From the NCBI RefSeq assembly GCF_038235435.1, contig NZ_CP151275.1:3162001-3226000 (forward strand): DNA of 64,000 bases, given 5' to 3'. Made by a program: the position numbers and the translations under genes. Below the pieces are notes generated by a model. It ran no database searches. It was given only the letters and a program-made list of their open reading frames with translations, and had not been told where the DNA came from. Shown here piece by piece: positions 19,647 through 27,732 of this stretch (position 1 is its first letter; each line of letters begins with the position of its first letter). The stretch is from Niveibacterium sp. SC-1 (lineage in GTDB: Bacteria; Pseudomonadota; Gammaproteobacteria; Burkholderiales; Rhodocyclaceae).

Positions 19647-20288
19647 TCAGGCGTCCAGCGGGGGCGAGATCAAGGCGGCCTGATCCCGCGCACGGTCCTG
19701 CACGAGCACCCGTTGGCCGGCGATCCGCGTTCGGCCCTCGACGATCCAGCGCAGCGCCTGCGGGTAGATGCGGTGCTCTTCCTGCAGCACTCGCGTTGCC
19801 AGCGCGGCTTCGTCGTCATCCGGCAGGACCGGCACGACGGCCTGGACCAGCACCGGACCGCTGTCCAGCTCGGCGGTCACGAAGTGCACCGTCGCGCCAT
19901 GCACCGTCGCGCCGGATTCCAGGGCGCGCCGGTGGGTGTGCAGGCCGGGGAAAGCCGGCAGCAACGAGGGATGGATATTGATCAGGCGGCCCTCGTAGTG
20001 CCGCACGAAGCCCTCGCCCAGCACGCGCATGAAGCCGGCAAGCACCACCACGTCCGGTGCGTAAGCGTCGATGCGCTGACGCAGCGCTTCGTCGAACGCC
20101 GCGCGGTCGGCAAAGGCCTTGTGGTCCAGGCACACGGCCTCGATCCCATGGGCGCTCGCAAAGGCCAGCCCGCTTGCATCCGGGCGGTTGGCGATTACCG
20201 CAGCGATGCGGGCGCCGGGAATGGCCGCACGCACGATGGCCTCCATATTGGAGCCGCGGCCCGAAATCAGAATGACGATGTTCTTCAT
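19647..20288 (-). CDS. purN: Phosphoribosylglycinamide formyltransferase
   Basis: This 213-residue GAR transformylase makes formyl-GAR from GAR and 10-formyl-THF in purine synthesis. It shows the phosphate-binding GRGSNMEAI at the N-terminus, the catalytic region INIHPSLLPAFPGLHTHRRA (Asn-His) and VHFVTAELDSGPV with the conserved Asp. It heads the purN-DUF3108-rsmB-mscS run on the minus strand. Confidence 0.98.
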   Translation of the reverse strand: MKNIVILISGRGSNMEAIVRAAIPGARIAAVIANRPDASGLAFASAHGIEAVCLDHKAFADRAAFDEALRQRIDAYAPDVVVLAGFMRVLGEGFVRHYEGRLINIHPSLLPAFPGLHTHRRALESGATVHGATVHFVTAELDSGPVLVQAVVPVLPDDDEAALATRVLQEEHRIYPQALRWIVEGRTRIAGQRVLVQDRARDQAALISPPLDA

Positions 20289-20326
20289 GGAATAAACGGC
20301 CCGCTGCGACGCGAGCTCAAAACGGA

Positions 20327-20349
20327 ACCGGCCGGAAAGTCCGGCCGGT
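20327..20349 (-). terminator. Hairpin between dedA and purN, possible terminator of dedA
   Basis: A perfect 10-bp GC-rich stem (20327-20336, 20340-20349) has a 3-nt loop. Read on the minus strand it is followed by TTCCGTTTTG, a weak T tract, so it may terminate dedA just before purN. Confidence 0.45.
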
Positions 20350-20383
20350 AGCGAATTCTAGCGCGGGAGCGAAGGCTTGGCGC

Positions 20384-21037
20384 TCAGGCCGCGGCCGAGC
20401 GTGAGGCCAGCTTCGCCCGCAGCCAGGCGATCACCAGGGGCAAGAGCGAGATGCCGATGATCCCGAAGATCATCAGCGAGAGGTTCGCCTTGATCCAGGG
20501 GAGGTTGCCGAACCAGTAGCCCGCCAGCGTGAGCGAGAAGATCCACAGCGCGCCGCCGGCGATGTCCAGCGGCAGGAAGCGCGAGTACTGCATGTTGCCC
20601 ACGCCGGCCACGAAGGGCGCGAAGGTCCGCACGATCGGCATGAAGCGGGCAATGATGATGGTCTTGCCGCCGTGATGTTCGAAGTAGGCGTGCGTCTTGT
20701 CGAAGGCCGCCCGGTTGAAGAGCCGCGAGTTCTCCCACTTGAACACCCGCGGTCCAATCCAGCGCCCGATCCAGTAGTTCAGGTTGTCCCCTAGAACAGC
20801 GGCCACGAAGAGCGAGGTCGAGAGCACCACGATGTCCATGCCCCCGGTCGCGGCGAGAGCGCCCGAGACGAACAGGAGCGAATCGCCCGGCAGGAAGGGC
20901 GTCACCACCAACCCCGTCTCGCAGAAGATCACCAGGAAGAGGATCGCGTAGATCCAGATGCCGTACTGCGCCACGAGCTCGGCGAGGTGGCGGTCCAGGT
21001 GCAGGACGATGTCCAGGAAGAGATGAAGGATCTCCAT
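20384..21037 (-). CDS. DedA family membrane protein
   Basis: This 217-residue polytopic membrane protein has the SNARE-associated/DedA signature. It has FLPGDSLLFVSGALAA in the first half, the conserved Gly/Asp stretch VLGDNLNYWIGRWIG, and FMPIVRTFAPFVAGVG with the essential Arg. DedA proteins act in envelope homeostasis; some recycle undecaprenyl phosphate or flip lipids. The ATG at 21037 is chosen because an upstream in-frame ATG (21130) adds 31 polar residues with no family match. It is divergent from the acyltransferase gene. Confidence 0.9.
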   Translation of the reverse strand: MEILHLFLDIVLHLDRHLAELVAQYGIWIYAILFLVIFCETGLVVTPFLPGDSLLFVSGALAATGGMDIVVLSTSLFVAAVLGDNLNYWIGRWIGPRVFKWENSRLFNRAAFDKTHAYFEHHGGKTIIIARFMPIVRTFAPFVAGVGNMQYSRFLPLDIAGGALWIFSLTLAGYWFGNLPWIKANLSLMIFGIIGISLLPLVIAWLRAKLASRSAAA

Positions 21038-21280
21038 GCGTGGGCCTTGATGGAAACGGGGGATTTTTTGAGCGTAGCACAGTGCAGTGCAGCAATTCCG
21101 CTCGGGTTTGCCAGCAAGGGATTGCGGCAAACCGCCTTCAGATCGTCGCCAACCAGCGACAGCCCCGTGGACGTGCCCGACGGCGCCTTCCTACAATCCG
21201 TGTCGGATTTAACGCAAAACGCCATGGCATGCGCTTCGCATCGTCAGCCCCGTCGCCAAATAAACGCCCAGGGAACGCCA

Positions 21281-22024
21281 ATGCACAACCGAATCGACTT
21301 TAGTGCACTGCACGATACCGCGCAGTCCAGGTATCTCGCGCCCAGTAACGAGCAGATGATGCCGGCCGGCAGCTGGCATCCCGGCGGCGCAGCATCGGAC
21401 TTTCAGCGTCAGGCCGGCCGAGGCGTGGTGTTTGAACTCGCCCGCACGAGCGAGCAAGTTGCCATGGCCAAAGCGCTGGTCGAACGCCAGTATCGTTTCG
21501 CCGGCTTCCAGGTCGCGCATGACCGCGCGGACGGCGCCATCGAGGGCTCGGGCCTGACCCTGCTCGCCATGCAGGGGCGCGAAGCGGCGGCAACGGTGAC
21601 GATGCGGGTCGACACGGCAGTAGGCCTGCTGGCTGACACGCACTACGCGGACGAACTCAGTATGCTGCGCGCGCGCGGCGCACGGCTCTGCGAGTTCATC
21701 CGCTTTGCCGCGAACACCGAGGTGTCGGTGCTCGACCTCATGGGCAAACTGCTCTGCTTTGCCTGGCACCTGGCGCACGAAAGGCATGGCGTCACCGACG
21801 TCGTGGTCGAATGCCACCCCCGCCACGCCGCGTTCTACCGTCGCACCATGGGGTTTCGCCAAGCCGGTCCGCTGACGACTTGCTCACGGGTTGATGCTCC
21901 TGCAGTGCTCTTGCATCTGCCGCTTGCGCACATTGCAGTCGGCACGCGGCTGGCGCCGCGCGTCGCGGCGAACCATCCCAGCATGCCTGCAGCCCGGCAC
22001 GCCGAGCGTCGCGCGCAAGGCTGA
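21281..22024 (+). CDS. FeeM-like N-acyl amino acid synthase (GNAT-fold acyltransferase)
   Basis: This 247-residue protein resembles the catalytic core of FeeM-type N-acyl amino acid synthases, distant relatives of acyl-homoserine lactone synthases. Visible features are an RQYRFAGFQV segment, TVTMRVDTAVGLLAD, the LCEFIRFAAN strand, and the C-terminal VVVECHPRHAAFYRRTMGFR typical of the fold. Such enzymes transfer acyl chains from acyl carrier protein to an amino acid or amine. The ATG follows a GGGAACGCC, a poor ribosome site. The kinase gene starts 9 bp downstream, so the two are probably cotranscribed. Confidence 0.75.
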   Translation: MHNRIDFSALHDTAQSRYLAPSNEQMMPAGSWHPGGAASDFQRQAGRGVVFELARTSEQVAMAKALVERQYRFAGFQVAHDRADGAIEGSGLTLLAMQGREAAATVTMRVDTAVGLLADTHYADELSMLRARGARLCEFIRFAANTEVSVLDLMGKLLCFAWHLAHERHGVTDVVVECHPRHAAFYRRTMGFRQAGPLTTCSRVDAPAVLLHLPLAHIAVGTRLAPRVAANHPSMPAARHAERRAQG

Positions 22025-22033
22025 AGGCTCCGC

Positions 22034-23485
22034 TTGATACGTTTGCATCCTCGTTATCCCGGATCCTTCCTTGGGCTGCTCGTCCTGGGCTTCGCGCTCG
22101 CGCTCATGCCCATCCTGTTCGTCCTGGGTGACACGCTTTTCGCGTTGCGTGCCCTCTCGATCCAGAGCCGACACAGCGTCCTCTTCGGCGTAGGCCTGAC
22201 GCGCGAACTCCGCGCACTCGGCGAGGATCTCACCTCGCTTGAGCGCGTCGCTCGCCAGCAGCTGATCCTCGGCGACGAGGACGGGAACGCCTATCCGCGC
22301 CTGCGCGAACAACTATCCCGCGATCTGCAGCGCATCGCCGCGCGCAATCTGGGAGGCGCCGAACAAGCGCTCCTGCAAAAGATCCACCAGGGCGATTCGG
22401 CGATTGCCGAACTGCTGGTCAGCGGTCAGCCCGGCGAGGAAATCTCGACACCGGTGCTGACTCATTTCGAAGACATGAACAGCACCTTGCAGATTCTCCG
22501 CGAAGACCTCGACCGCCGTATCGAATCCGAAATCGGCGCCCTCACCGCCCGCACCGCGGCGCTGCGTGACCGCGCGATAGCTTGGCTCGGCATCCTCTTG
22601 CCGCTTGCAGTGGTGCTCGCGTGGATCGTCTTCTGGTTGGTACGCCGCTCGATGCGCCAGCTCGAACGCGCGATCCGTCGCCTCGGCGATGGCCGCCTCG
22701 ACACCGCGGTGCAGGTGCGCGGCCCGCGCGACCTGGAAGCGCTGGGCGAGCAACTGGACTGGTTGCGCATCCGCCTGTCCGAGGTGGATGCGCAGAAGAC
22801 CCGCTTCCTGCATCACGTTTCGCATGAGCTGAAGACGCCGCTGACCGCGGTCTACGAAGGCAGCCAGCTCCTGAGCGAGGGCGTGGCCGGGCGCCTCAAT
22901 GCCCAGCAGCAGGAGATCGCCGGCATCCTGCGCGACAACGTGATCCGCTTGCGCCAGTTGATCGAGAACCTGCTCGACTACAGCAGCATCCGCTTCCAGC
23001 CACTGCCGCTGGTGCGTGAATCGGTCACGATCGGCGAGATCTTCGCGCGGGTCGAGCACGACCAGCGGCTCGCGCTGGCCGCACGCAAGCTGGCGCTGCA
23101 CAAGCGCGACGAAGGCATCAAGCTCCTCGCCGACGCAGAGAAGCTGCGCGTGGTGGTCGACAACCTCGTGTCCAACGCGGTCAAGTACGCGCCCGAAAAC
23201 AGTGCGATCGAGCTGATTGCCCGGCGCGACGAAGACTGGGCCGTGATCGAGGTCGCCGACTTCGGGCCGGGTGTTCCTGAAACAGCGCGCCTGGCCGTGT
23301 TCGAACCCTTCGTGCAGGCGACGGCGCCTAAAGGCGCGTCCATCAAGGGCACCGGGCTGGGGCTTTCCATCGTCAAGGAGCTGGTGGTCGCGCACGGCGG
23401 CGACGTCTCCCTGCACGCCAACCACCCGGTCGGCACCCGCGTCCGCCTGCGGCTGCCCATCTTCGGCAAGGCAGGTACCGCATGA
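22034..23485 (+). CDS. glrK: Sensor histidine kinase, GlrK/QseE-like
   Basis: This 483-residue membrane kinase has helices at ~12-35 and ~183-204 flanking a ~145-residue periplasmic domain, then a HAMP-like linker. The phosphoacceptor motif is HHVSHELKTPL (His 264). The HATPase domain has DNLVSNAVKYAP, ADFGPGVPE and GTGLGLSIVKEL. The start is TTG at 22034, 9 bp after the acyltransferase stop. The gene order kinase, lipoprotein, sigma-54 regulator is that of glrK-qseG-glrR (yfhK-yfhG-yfhA) in enterobacteria, which responds to envelope conditions. Its end overlaps the lipoprotein start by 4 bp. Confidence 0.88.
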   Translation: MIRLHPRYPGSFLGLLVLGFALALMPILFVLGDTLFALRALSIQSRHSVLFGVGLTRELRALGEDLTSLERVARQQLILGDEDGNAYPRLREQLSRDLQRIAARNLGGAEQALLQKIHQGDSAIAELLVSGQPGEEISTPVLTHFEDMNSTLQILREDLDRRIESEIGALTARTAALRDRAIAWLGILLPLAVVLAWIVFWLVRRSMRQLERAIRRLGDGRLDTAVQVRGPRDLEALGEQLDWLRIRLSEVDAQKTRFLHHVSHELKTPLTAVYEGSQLLSEGVAGRLNAQQQEIAGILRDNVIRLRQLIENLLDYSSIRFQPLPLVRESVTIGEIFARVEHDQRLALAARKLALHKRDEGIKLLADAEKLRVVVDNLVSNAVKYAPENSAIELIARRDEDWAVIEVADFGPGVPETARLAVFEPFVQATAPKGASIKGTGLGLSIVKELVVAHGGDVSLHANHPVGTRVRLRLPIFGKAGTA

Positions 23486-24042
23486 AGCGCCACCTGCTCC
23501 TCGCGCTGGTGCTGGCGGGCGCCCTCGCGGCTTGCCAGACGCCCAACACCGCGCCGCCGCTTCCCGCCACGGAAGTCGTCGTCGCCCGGGCGGGCAACGA
23601 GAACGACGTGCAGCTGCTCGACGTAGTCGCCAGCTACCGCAACCTGACCAATCTCGAACTGGGGCCCGAAGGAGAACGGCTCCGCCGCGCCTTCGCACAG
23701 CAGCGCAGCGAAGACAACCGCCTGCGCCTCGCGGCCTACTACGCGCTGGTCCCACTGCCGCACGGGGATCGCGCCAAGGCCCTGGCACTCTTCGACGTGC
23801 CACCGAGCGCGGCCAACGGCCTTGGCCGCAATCATCCGCTGGCCCAGATCTTGATTCCGCTTCTGCAGGATGCACGGCGAAGCGACGAAGCCCTGCTGGC
23901 GACCCAGCAAAAGCTGCGCGACGAGTTCAAGCGCAGCGACGCCCTCCAGCAGAACAACGACATCCTCCAGAAGAAACTCGACGACATCCGCGCCCTTGAG
24001 CGAAAGATGCTTGACCGCGAAAAGACGCGACGAAAACCATGA
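23482..24042 (+). CDS. qseG: QseG/YfhG-like lipoprotein
   Basis: This 186-residue protein begins with a lipoprotein signal (basic start, hydrophobic core, lipobox LAAC with Cys 18). The remainder is alpha-helical with a coiled-coil-prone, very polar C-terminal third. In enterobacteria QseG is an outer-membrane lipoprotein encoded between the kinase and regulator that feeds the kinase. Position, size and overlaps of 4 bp with both neighbours support the same role here, although sequence similarity cannot be measured by eye. Confidence 0.7.
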   Translation: MKRHLLLALVLAGALAACQTPNTAPPLPATEVVVARAGNENDVQLLDVVASYRNLTNLELGPEGERLRRAFAQQRSEDNRLRLAAYYALVPLPHGDRAKALALFDVPPSAANGLGRNHPLAQILIPLLQDARRSDEALLATQQKLRDEFKRSDALQQNNDILQKKLDDIRALERKMLDREKTRRKP

Positions 24043-25406
24043 TCCCGACTGCCCCCCATGTCATCCTGGTCGACGACGACCCTGATCTCCTCCGCCTCCT
24101 CTCCATCCGCCTGCGCGCCAACGGCTTTGCCGTAACGCCGGTGGAAGACGGTGACAGCGCGCTTGCCGCCGCGGCGGCCTCGCGCCCCGACGTCGTGGTG
24201 ACCGACCTGCGCATGCCCGGCCTCGACGGCGTGGCGCTCTTCGACAGCCTGCGGCGCACCCATCCAACCCTGCCGGTGATCGTGCTGACTGCGCACGGCA
24301 GCATCCCCGATGCGGTGGAAGCGATGCAGCGCGGCGTCTTCGGCTATCTCACCAAGCCCTACGATGCGGCCGAACTCGTCGCGCAACTGCGACGCGCCAT
24401 CGAGATGGGCGGTCGCAGCCAGGAAACGGGCCTCGCCAACAACGCCTGGCGCTCCGAGATCATCACCCGCAGCGCAGCGATGGAAGATTTCCTGCAACAG
24501 GCCCGCCTGGTCGCCGCCACCGAGGTCAGCGTCATGATCTCCGGCCCCAGCGGAGCCGGTAAGGAATTGCTCGCCCGCGCGATCCACAAGGCCAGTCCGC
24601 GCGCAGCAGGCCCCTTTGTCGCGGTGAACTGCGGCGCGATTCCGGAACCGCTGCTTGAATCCGAACTCTTCGGCCATGTGAAAGGTGCCTTCACCGGCGC
24701 GCACAAGGACCATGACGGCCTCTTCCAGGCGGCCCGCGCCGGCACGCTCTTTCTCGACGAAATTGGCGACATGCCGCTGCCCCTGCAGGTCAAGCTCTTG
24801 CGGGTTCTGGAGGAACGCATGGTGCGCCCGGTGGGTTCCTCGCGCACCGTGCCGATCGATGTGCGCATCGTCTCGGCCACGCATCGGGATCTGGACCTCG
24901 CCCGGCACGAAGCGCGTTTCCGCGACGACCTTTACTACCGCCTGAACGTCGTCTCGCTCGCCCTGCCCCCGCTGGCGGACCGTCGCGAAGACATCCCGCT
25001 GCTGGCCAACCACTTCCTCCAGCGCCTGGCCAAACGCTATCGACGCACGATCAACGCCTTCGCGCCGGACGCGATGGAACTGCTGGTCGGTGCGCCCTGG
25101 CCGGGCAATGTGCGGCAGCTCCTGAACGTGGTTGAACAGGCGGTCGCGCTGTCCACCACGCCGATCGTGCCGGCGGCGCTCGTGCAGCGGGCGATCCAGA
25201 GTGACTTCCACGAGATCGAATCGCTGGAAGAAGCGCGTCGGCGTTTCGAGCGCGACTACCTCGTACGCCTGCTGCGACTGACCGACGGCAACGTCAGCCA
25301 CGCGGCGCGGCTCGCCAAGCGCAATCGCACCGAGTTCTACCGCCTGCTCTCGCGGCACCGGCTCGAACCGGGTACTTTCAAGAACACCACGGGCGAGACC
25401 GAGTAA
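24039..25406 (+). CDS. glrR: Sigma-54-dependent response regulator, GlrR/QseF-like
   Basis: This 455-residue NtrC-family activator has a receiver domain (VDDDPD, phospho-Asp 56 in VVVTDLRMPG) and an AAA+ domain. The AAA+ part has Walker A GPSGAGKE, the sigma-54 contact loop GAFTGA, Walker B LFLDEIGD and an arginine-finger region. A C-terminal helix-turn-helix (NVSHAARLAKRNRTEFYRLL) follows. It activates sigma-54 RNA polymerase when phosphorylated by the kinase two genes upstream. A sigma-54 promoter with two GlrR-like boxes lies just beyond it. Confidence 0.93.
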   Translation: MIPTAPHVILVDDDPDLLRLLSIRLRANGFAVTPVEDGDSALAAAAASRPDVVVTDLRMPGLDGVALFDSLRRTHPTLPVIVLTAHGSIPDAVEAMQRGVFGYLTKPYDAAELVAQLRRAIEMGGRSQETGLANNAWRSEIITRSAAMEDFLQQARLVAATEVSVMISGPSGAGKELLARAIHKASPRAAGPFVAVNCGAIPEPLLESELFGHVKGAFTGAHKDHDGLFQAARAGTLFLDEIGDMPLPLQVKLLRVLEERMVRPVGSSRTVPIDVRIVSATHRDLDLARHEARFRDDLYYRLNVVSLALPPLADRREDIPLLANHFLQRLAKRYRRTINAFAPDAMELLVGAPWPGNVRQLLNVVEQAVALSTTPIVPAALVQRAIQSDFHEIESLEEARRRFERDYLVRLLRLTDGNVSHAARLAKRNRTEFYRLLSRHRLEPGTFKNTTGETE

Positions 25407-25419
25407 GGCGCCGCGTCAT

Positions 25420-25516
25420 CGTCCCGTAACAGCGACAGGCCAGCCAGGCCGTCCCGTCTCGACAATGCCATGAGCATGCACTAGGACGGGGCGGGCGCTG
25501 TCGCTGCGCAGCGACC
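25420..25516 (+). promoter_or_regulatory. Two GlrR-like activator boxes upstream of the sigma-54 promoter
   Basis: CGTC-N10-GACA lies at 25420-25437 and TGTC-N10-GACC at 25499-25516. Each differs by one base from the TGTC-N10-GACA motif I recall for E. coli GlrR. The second contains a perfect 16-bp palindrome (25500-25515). They sit about 170 and 90 bp before the expected start site, the right range for an NtrC-type enhancer. Confidence 0.55.
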
Positions 25517-25568
25517 GTACGCGGTTTTCGAAGCGCGACAATTTCATTTAATTTCAATGACTTGCGAA

Positions 25569-25585
25569 TTGGCACACCTCCTGCA
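25569..25585 (+). promoter_or_regulatory. Sigma-54 (RpoN) promoter
   Basis: TTGGCAC-N5-CTGCA has the invariant GG (25571-25572) and GC (25583-25584) spaced by exactly 10 nt, matching the -24/-12 consensus in all core positions. The expected start is near 25596, about 40 bp before the EF-hand gene. Confidence 0.8.
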
Positions 25586-25635
25586 GAGGTAAAGGCGCCC
25601 GCCGGGCCACGACACCTCGAATACAGGAGACCTGC

Positions 25636-25935
25636 ATGAGCCGTCGCACCCATCTGACGCGCGCTGCCAGCCTGCGGCCGATCTTTGCCATCGCGCTCCT
25701 GGCGAGCGCCAGCCTCGCCCTCTACACCGGGAGTCCGGGTGCGGCGGAGGTGGCCTGGCAGCCGCCGCCCAGCTTCGCCCAGCTCGACACCAACAAGGAC
25801 GGTCTGCTCGACGCTGCCGAGATCGCGGCCTTTCCGCCACTGGCGGAATTTACCTCCCGGGTGGACGCGGACAAGGACGGACGCCTGTCCCCGGCCGAAT
25901 ACGCAGCCGCCCTACAGGCAATGAAGACTGGCTGA
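25636..25935 (+). CDS. Exported EF-hand calcium-binding protein
   Basis: This 99-residue protein begins with a basic stretch and a hydrophobic segment (about 15-33) ending AEVA, probably a signal peptide or anchor. Two EF-hand loops follow: DTNKDGLLDAAE and DADKDGRLSPAE, both with the acidic residues at positions 1, 3, 5 and 12 needed for calcium. Its precise role is unknown. It has an AGGAG ribosome-binding site and its own sigma-54 promoter directly after the GlrR-like gene, so it is the likeliest local target of that regulator. Confidence 0.8.
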   Translation: MSRRTHLTRAASLRPIFAIALLASASLALYTGSPGAAEVAWQPPPSFAQLDTNKDGLLDAAEIAAFPPLAEFTSRVDADKDGRLSPAEYAAALQAMKTG

Positions 25936-26051
25936 GCACCCGTCATCGATGTGCCTGGGCGAGCACGCCCGGGCGCGTCTCCAGAGCACCGCCGCCTTTG
26001 CTCGAAGGCGGTCCTGCGCCAAGCCACACCAAAGCCGCGACCCAGGCGGGT

Positions 26052-27440
26052 TCAGATCGTGACGAACTCGCCGGGTCGCGGTCGCTCGGCCAGCAGGCCA
26101 TGGCGCTCGACAATGCGCGCCGCCAGCGCCTCACGCGCGGGTTCCTCGCCATGTGTCAGCACCACGCGCAGCGAGGGATTCGCCAGCGGCGCGAGCCAGT
26201 CGAGCAGACCCTCCTGGTCGGCATGGGCCGAGAAGCCCTCCACGCGATGCACTTCGGCGCGCACGGCCACAGGCTCGCCGAAGACTTCGACCTCGCGTGC
26301 GCCCTCGGCGAGGCGACGGCCCAGGGTGCCCGCCGCCATGTAGCCGGGCAGCAGGACCATCACGTTCTCGCGCCACAGGTTGTGGCGCAGGTGGTGCAGG
26401 ATGCGCCCGCCTTCGCACATGCCGGAGGCCGCGACGATCATGCAGAACTCATCGCCCGCGTTGAGCCGGCGGGACGCTTCCGCGCTCTCGACCACATGCA
26501 GGCTGCGCGGCACCTGGCTCGCGCGGCCAATGCGTCGCGCCTCGGCATCGTAGAGCTCGGCGTGCCGCGCGTAGATCGCACTGGCGCGCGCCGCGAGCGG
26601 ACTGTCCAGATACACGTCGAACTCCGGCACCAGGCCTTCGCGGAAGACATGCGCCAGTTCGAAAAGCAGTGCCTGGGTGCGGCCCACCGCGAAGGCCGGC
26701 ACGATGATCCGCTTCTGCTCCGCCACCACGCGGCGCAGCAGCCGGCAAAGGTTCGCCATGGCATCGGCGCGCGGCAGGCGGATACGATCGCCATAGGTCG
26801 ATTCGAGAAAGACCATGTCGGCGCGCGGCGGTGTCTGTGCGTCCTGCAGGATCGGTTGATCGCGACCACCGAGATCGCCCGAGAAGACCAGGGTCAGCGG
26901 CTCGGCGTCTGCCCGCGCGATCCGCAGCTCCGCCGAGGACGAACCCAGGATGTGTCCGGCATCGAAGAGCCGAAGCATCACGCCGGGGGCAATCTCGCGC
27001 CAGCTGCCATAGTCGAGTTCGCGCCCCTGGTGCAGCACCCGGGCCACGTCTTGCGCGATGTAGAGCGGCGTGCGCTCGCGCCGGCCCGCGCGCCGCAATT
27101 TGCGGTTGGCGCGCGCCGTATCCTCTTCGGCGATGCGCGCCACGTCGAGCATGGTCATCTCCGCCAGCTCCAGCGTGGCCGGCGTGGCAAAGACCGGCGC
27201 GCGGCAACCCTGCGCCATCAGGAGCGGCAGCCGCCCGCAGTGGTCCACATGGGCATGCGTGAGCACGATCGCGTCCAATGCGCGGGCTTCCACCGGCGCG
27301 ATGACCCGGTTGCGCCCCTCAGCGTCGAGGCCGCCCTGGAACAGCCCGAAATCCACCAGCACGCGCGCCGCCCCGGTCTCGACCAGGTAACCCGAACCGG
27401 TGACTTCGCCTGCCGCGCCTGCGAACCGCACCGTGACCAT
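26052..27440 (-). CDS. Metallo-beta-lactamase/beta-CASP RNase family protein
   Basis: This 462-residue protein has the HxHxDH zinc motif THAHVDHCGRLP and further MBL ligands in DAGHILGS and SGDLGG. The beta-CASP insertion includes ESTYGD and the C-terminal motif VEGFSAHADQ. The family (YSH1/CPSF-73-like) comprises RNA endo/exonucleases, so RNA processing is the probable role. GGAGG precedes the ATG by 6 nt. The upstream region is occupied by the inverted-repeat element starting 22 bp before the ATG. Confidence 0.88.
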   Translation of the reverse strand: MVTVRFAGAAGEVTGSGYLVETGAARVLVDFGLFQGGLDAEGRNRVIAPVEARALDAIVLTHAHVDHCGRLPLLMAQGCRAPVFATPATLELAEMTMLDVARIAEEDTARANRKLRRAGRRERTPLYIAQDVARVLHQGRELDYGSWREIAPGVMLRLFDAGHILGSSSAELRIARADAEPLTLVFSGDLGGRDQPILQDAQTPPRADMVFLESTYGDRIRLPRADAMANLCRLLRRVVAEQKRIIVPAFAVGRTQALLFELAHVFREGLVPEFDVYLDSPLAARASAIYARHAELYDAEARRIGRASQVPRSLHVVESAEASRRLNAGDEFCMIVAASGMCEGGRILHHLRHNLWRENVMVLLPGYMAAGTLGRRLAEGAREVEVFGEPVAVRAEVHRVEGFSAHADQEGLLDWLAPLANPSLRVVLTHGEEPAREALAARIVERHGLLAERPRPGEFVTI

Positions 27441-27461
27441 GGATTCCTCCCGTTCAGCCCA

Positions 27462-27732
27462 AGGGCCTGTTCTCGTTCACGCCGCCGGAGCGCGTTGCGT
27501 GTCCTGGCCTCGCGGACAAGGCGTGCGACGCCGGCAAGGACGGTGTCCTTGCCAAGGAGCGCAACACAGATCCGCGGGGCCAGGACGCGCAACCCTTCGG
27601 GCTCGGAGAATTCGCCCCCATTGCTGCGTTGTGGCTTGTCGCAAGGGGGCCCACCCTTGCTTCCTCGCCACACCTTGCACTGGGCGCGAATTCTCGCGAG
27701 CGCGCCCGGCGGCGTGAATGAGAACAGGCCCT
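27462..27732. mobile_element. 271-bp MITE-like inverted-repeat element
   Basis: The ends 27462-27488 and 27706-27732 are inverted copies matching at 26 of 27 bases (outer motif AGGGCCTGTTCTC). Inside are a 9-bp perfect hairpin GGCAAGGAC/GTCCTTGCC, a ~22-bp imperfect inverted pair (around 27495-27516 and 27570-27591) and GAGAATTCGC/GCGAATTCTC. No transposase is encoded. The right end overlaps the stop codon of the OLD-type gene, and the left end lies 22 bp from the beta-CASP start. No target duplication is obvious. Confidence 0.65.
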
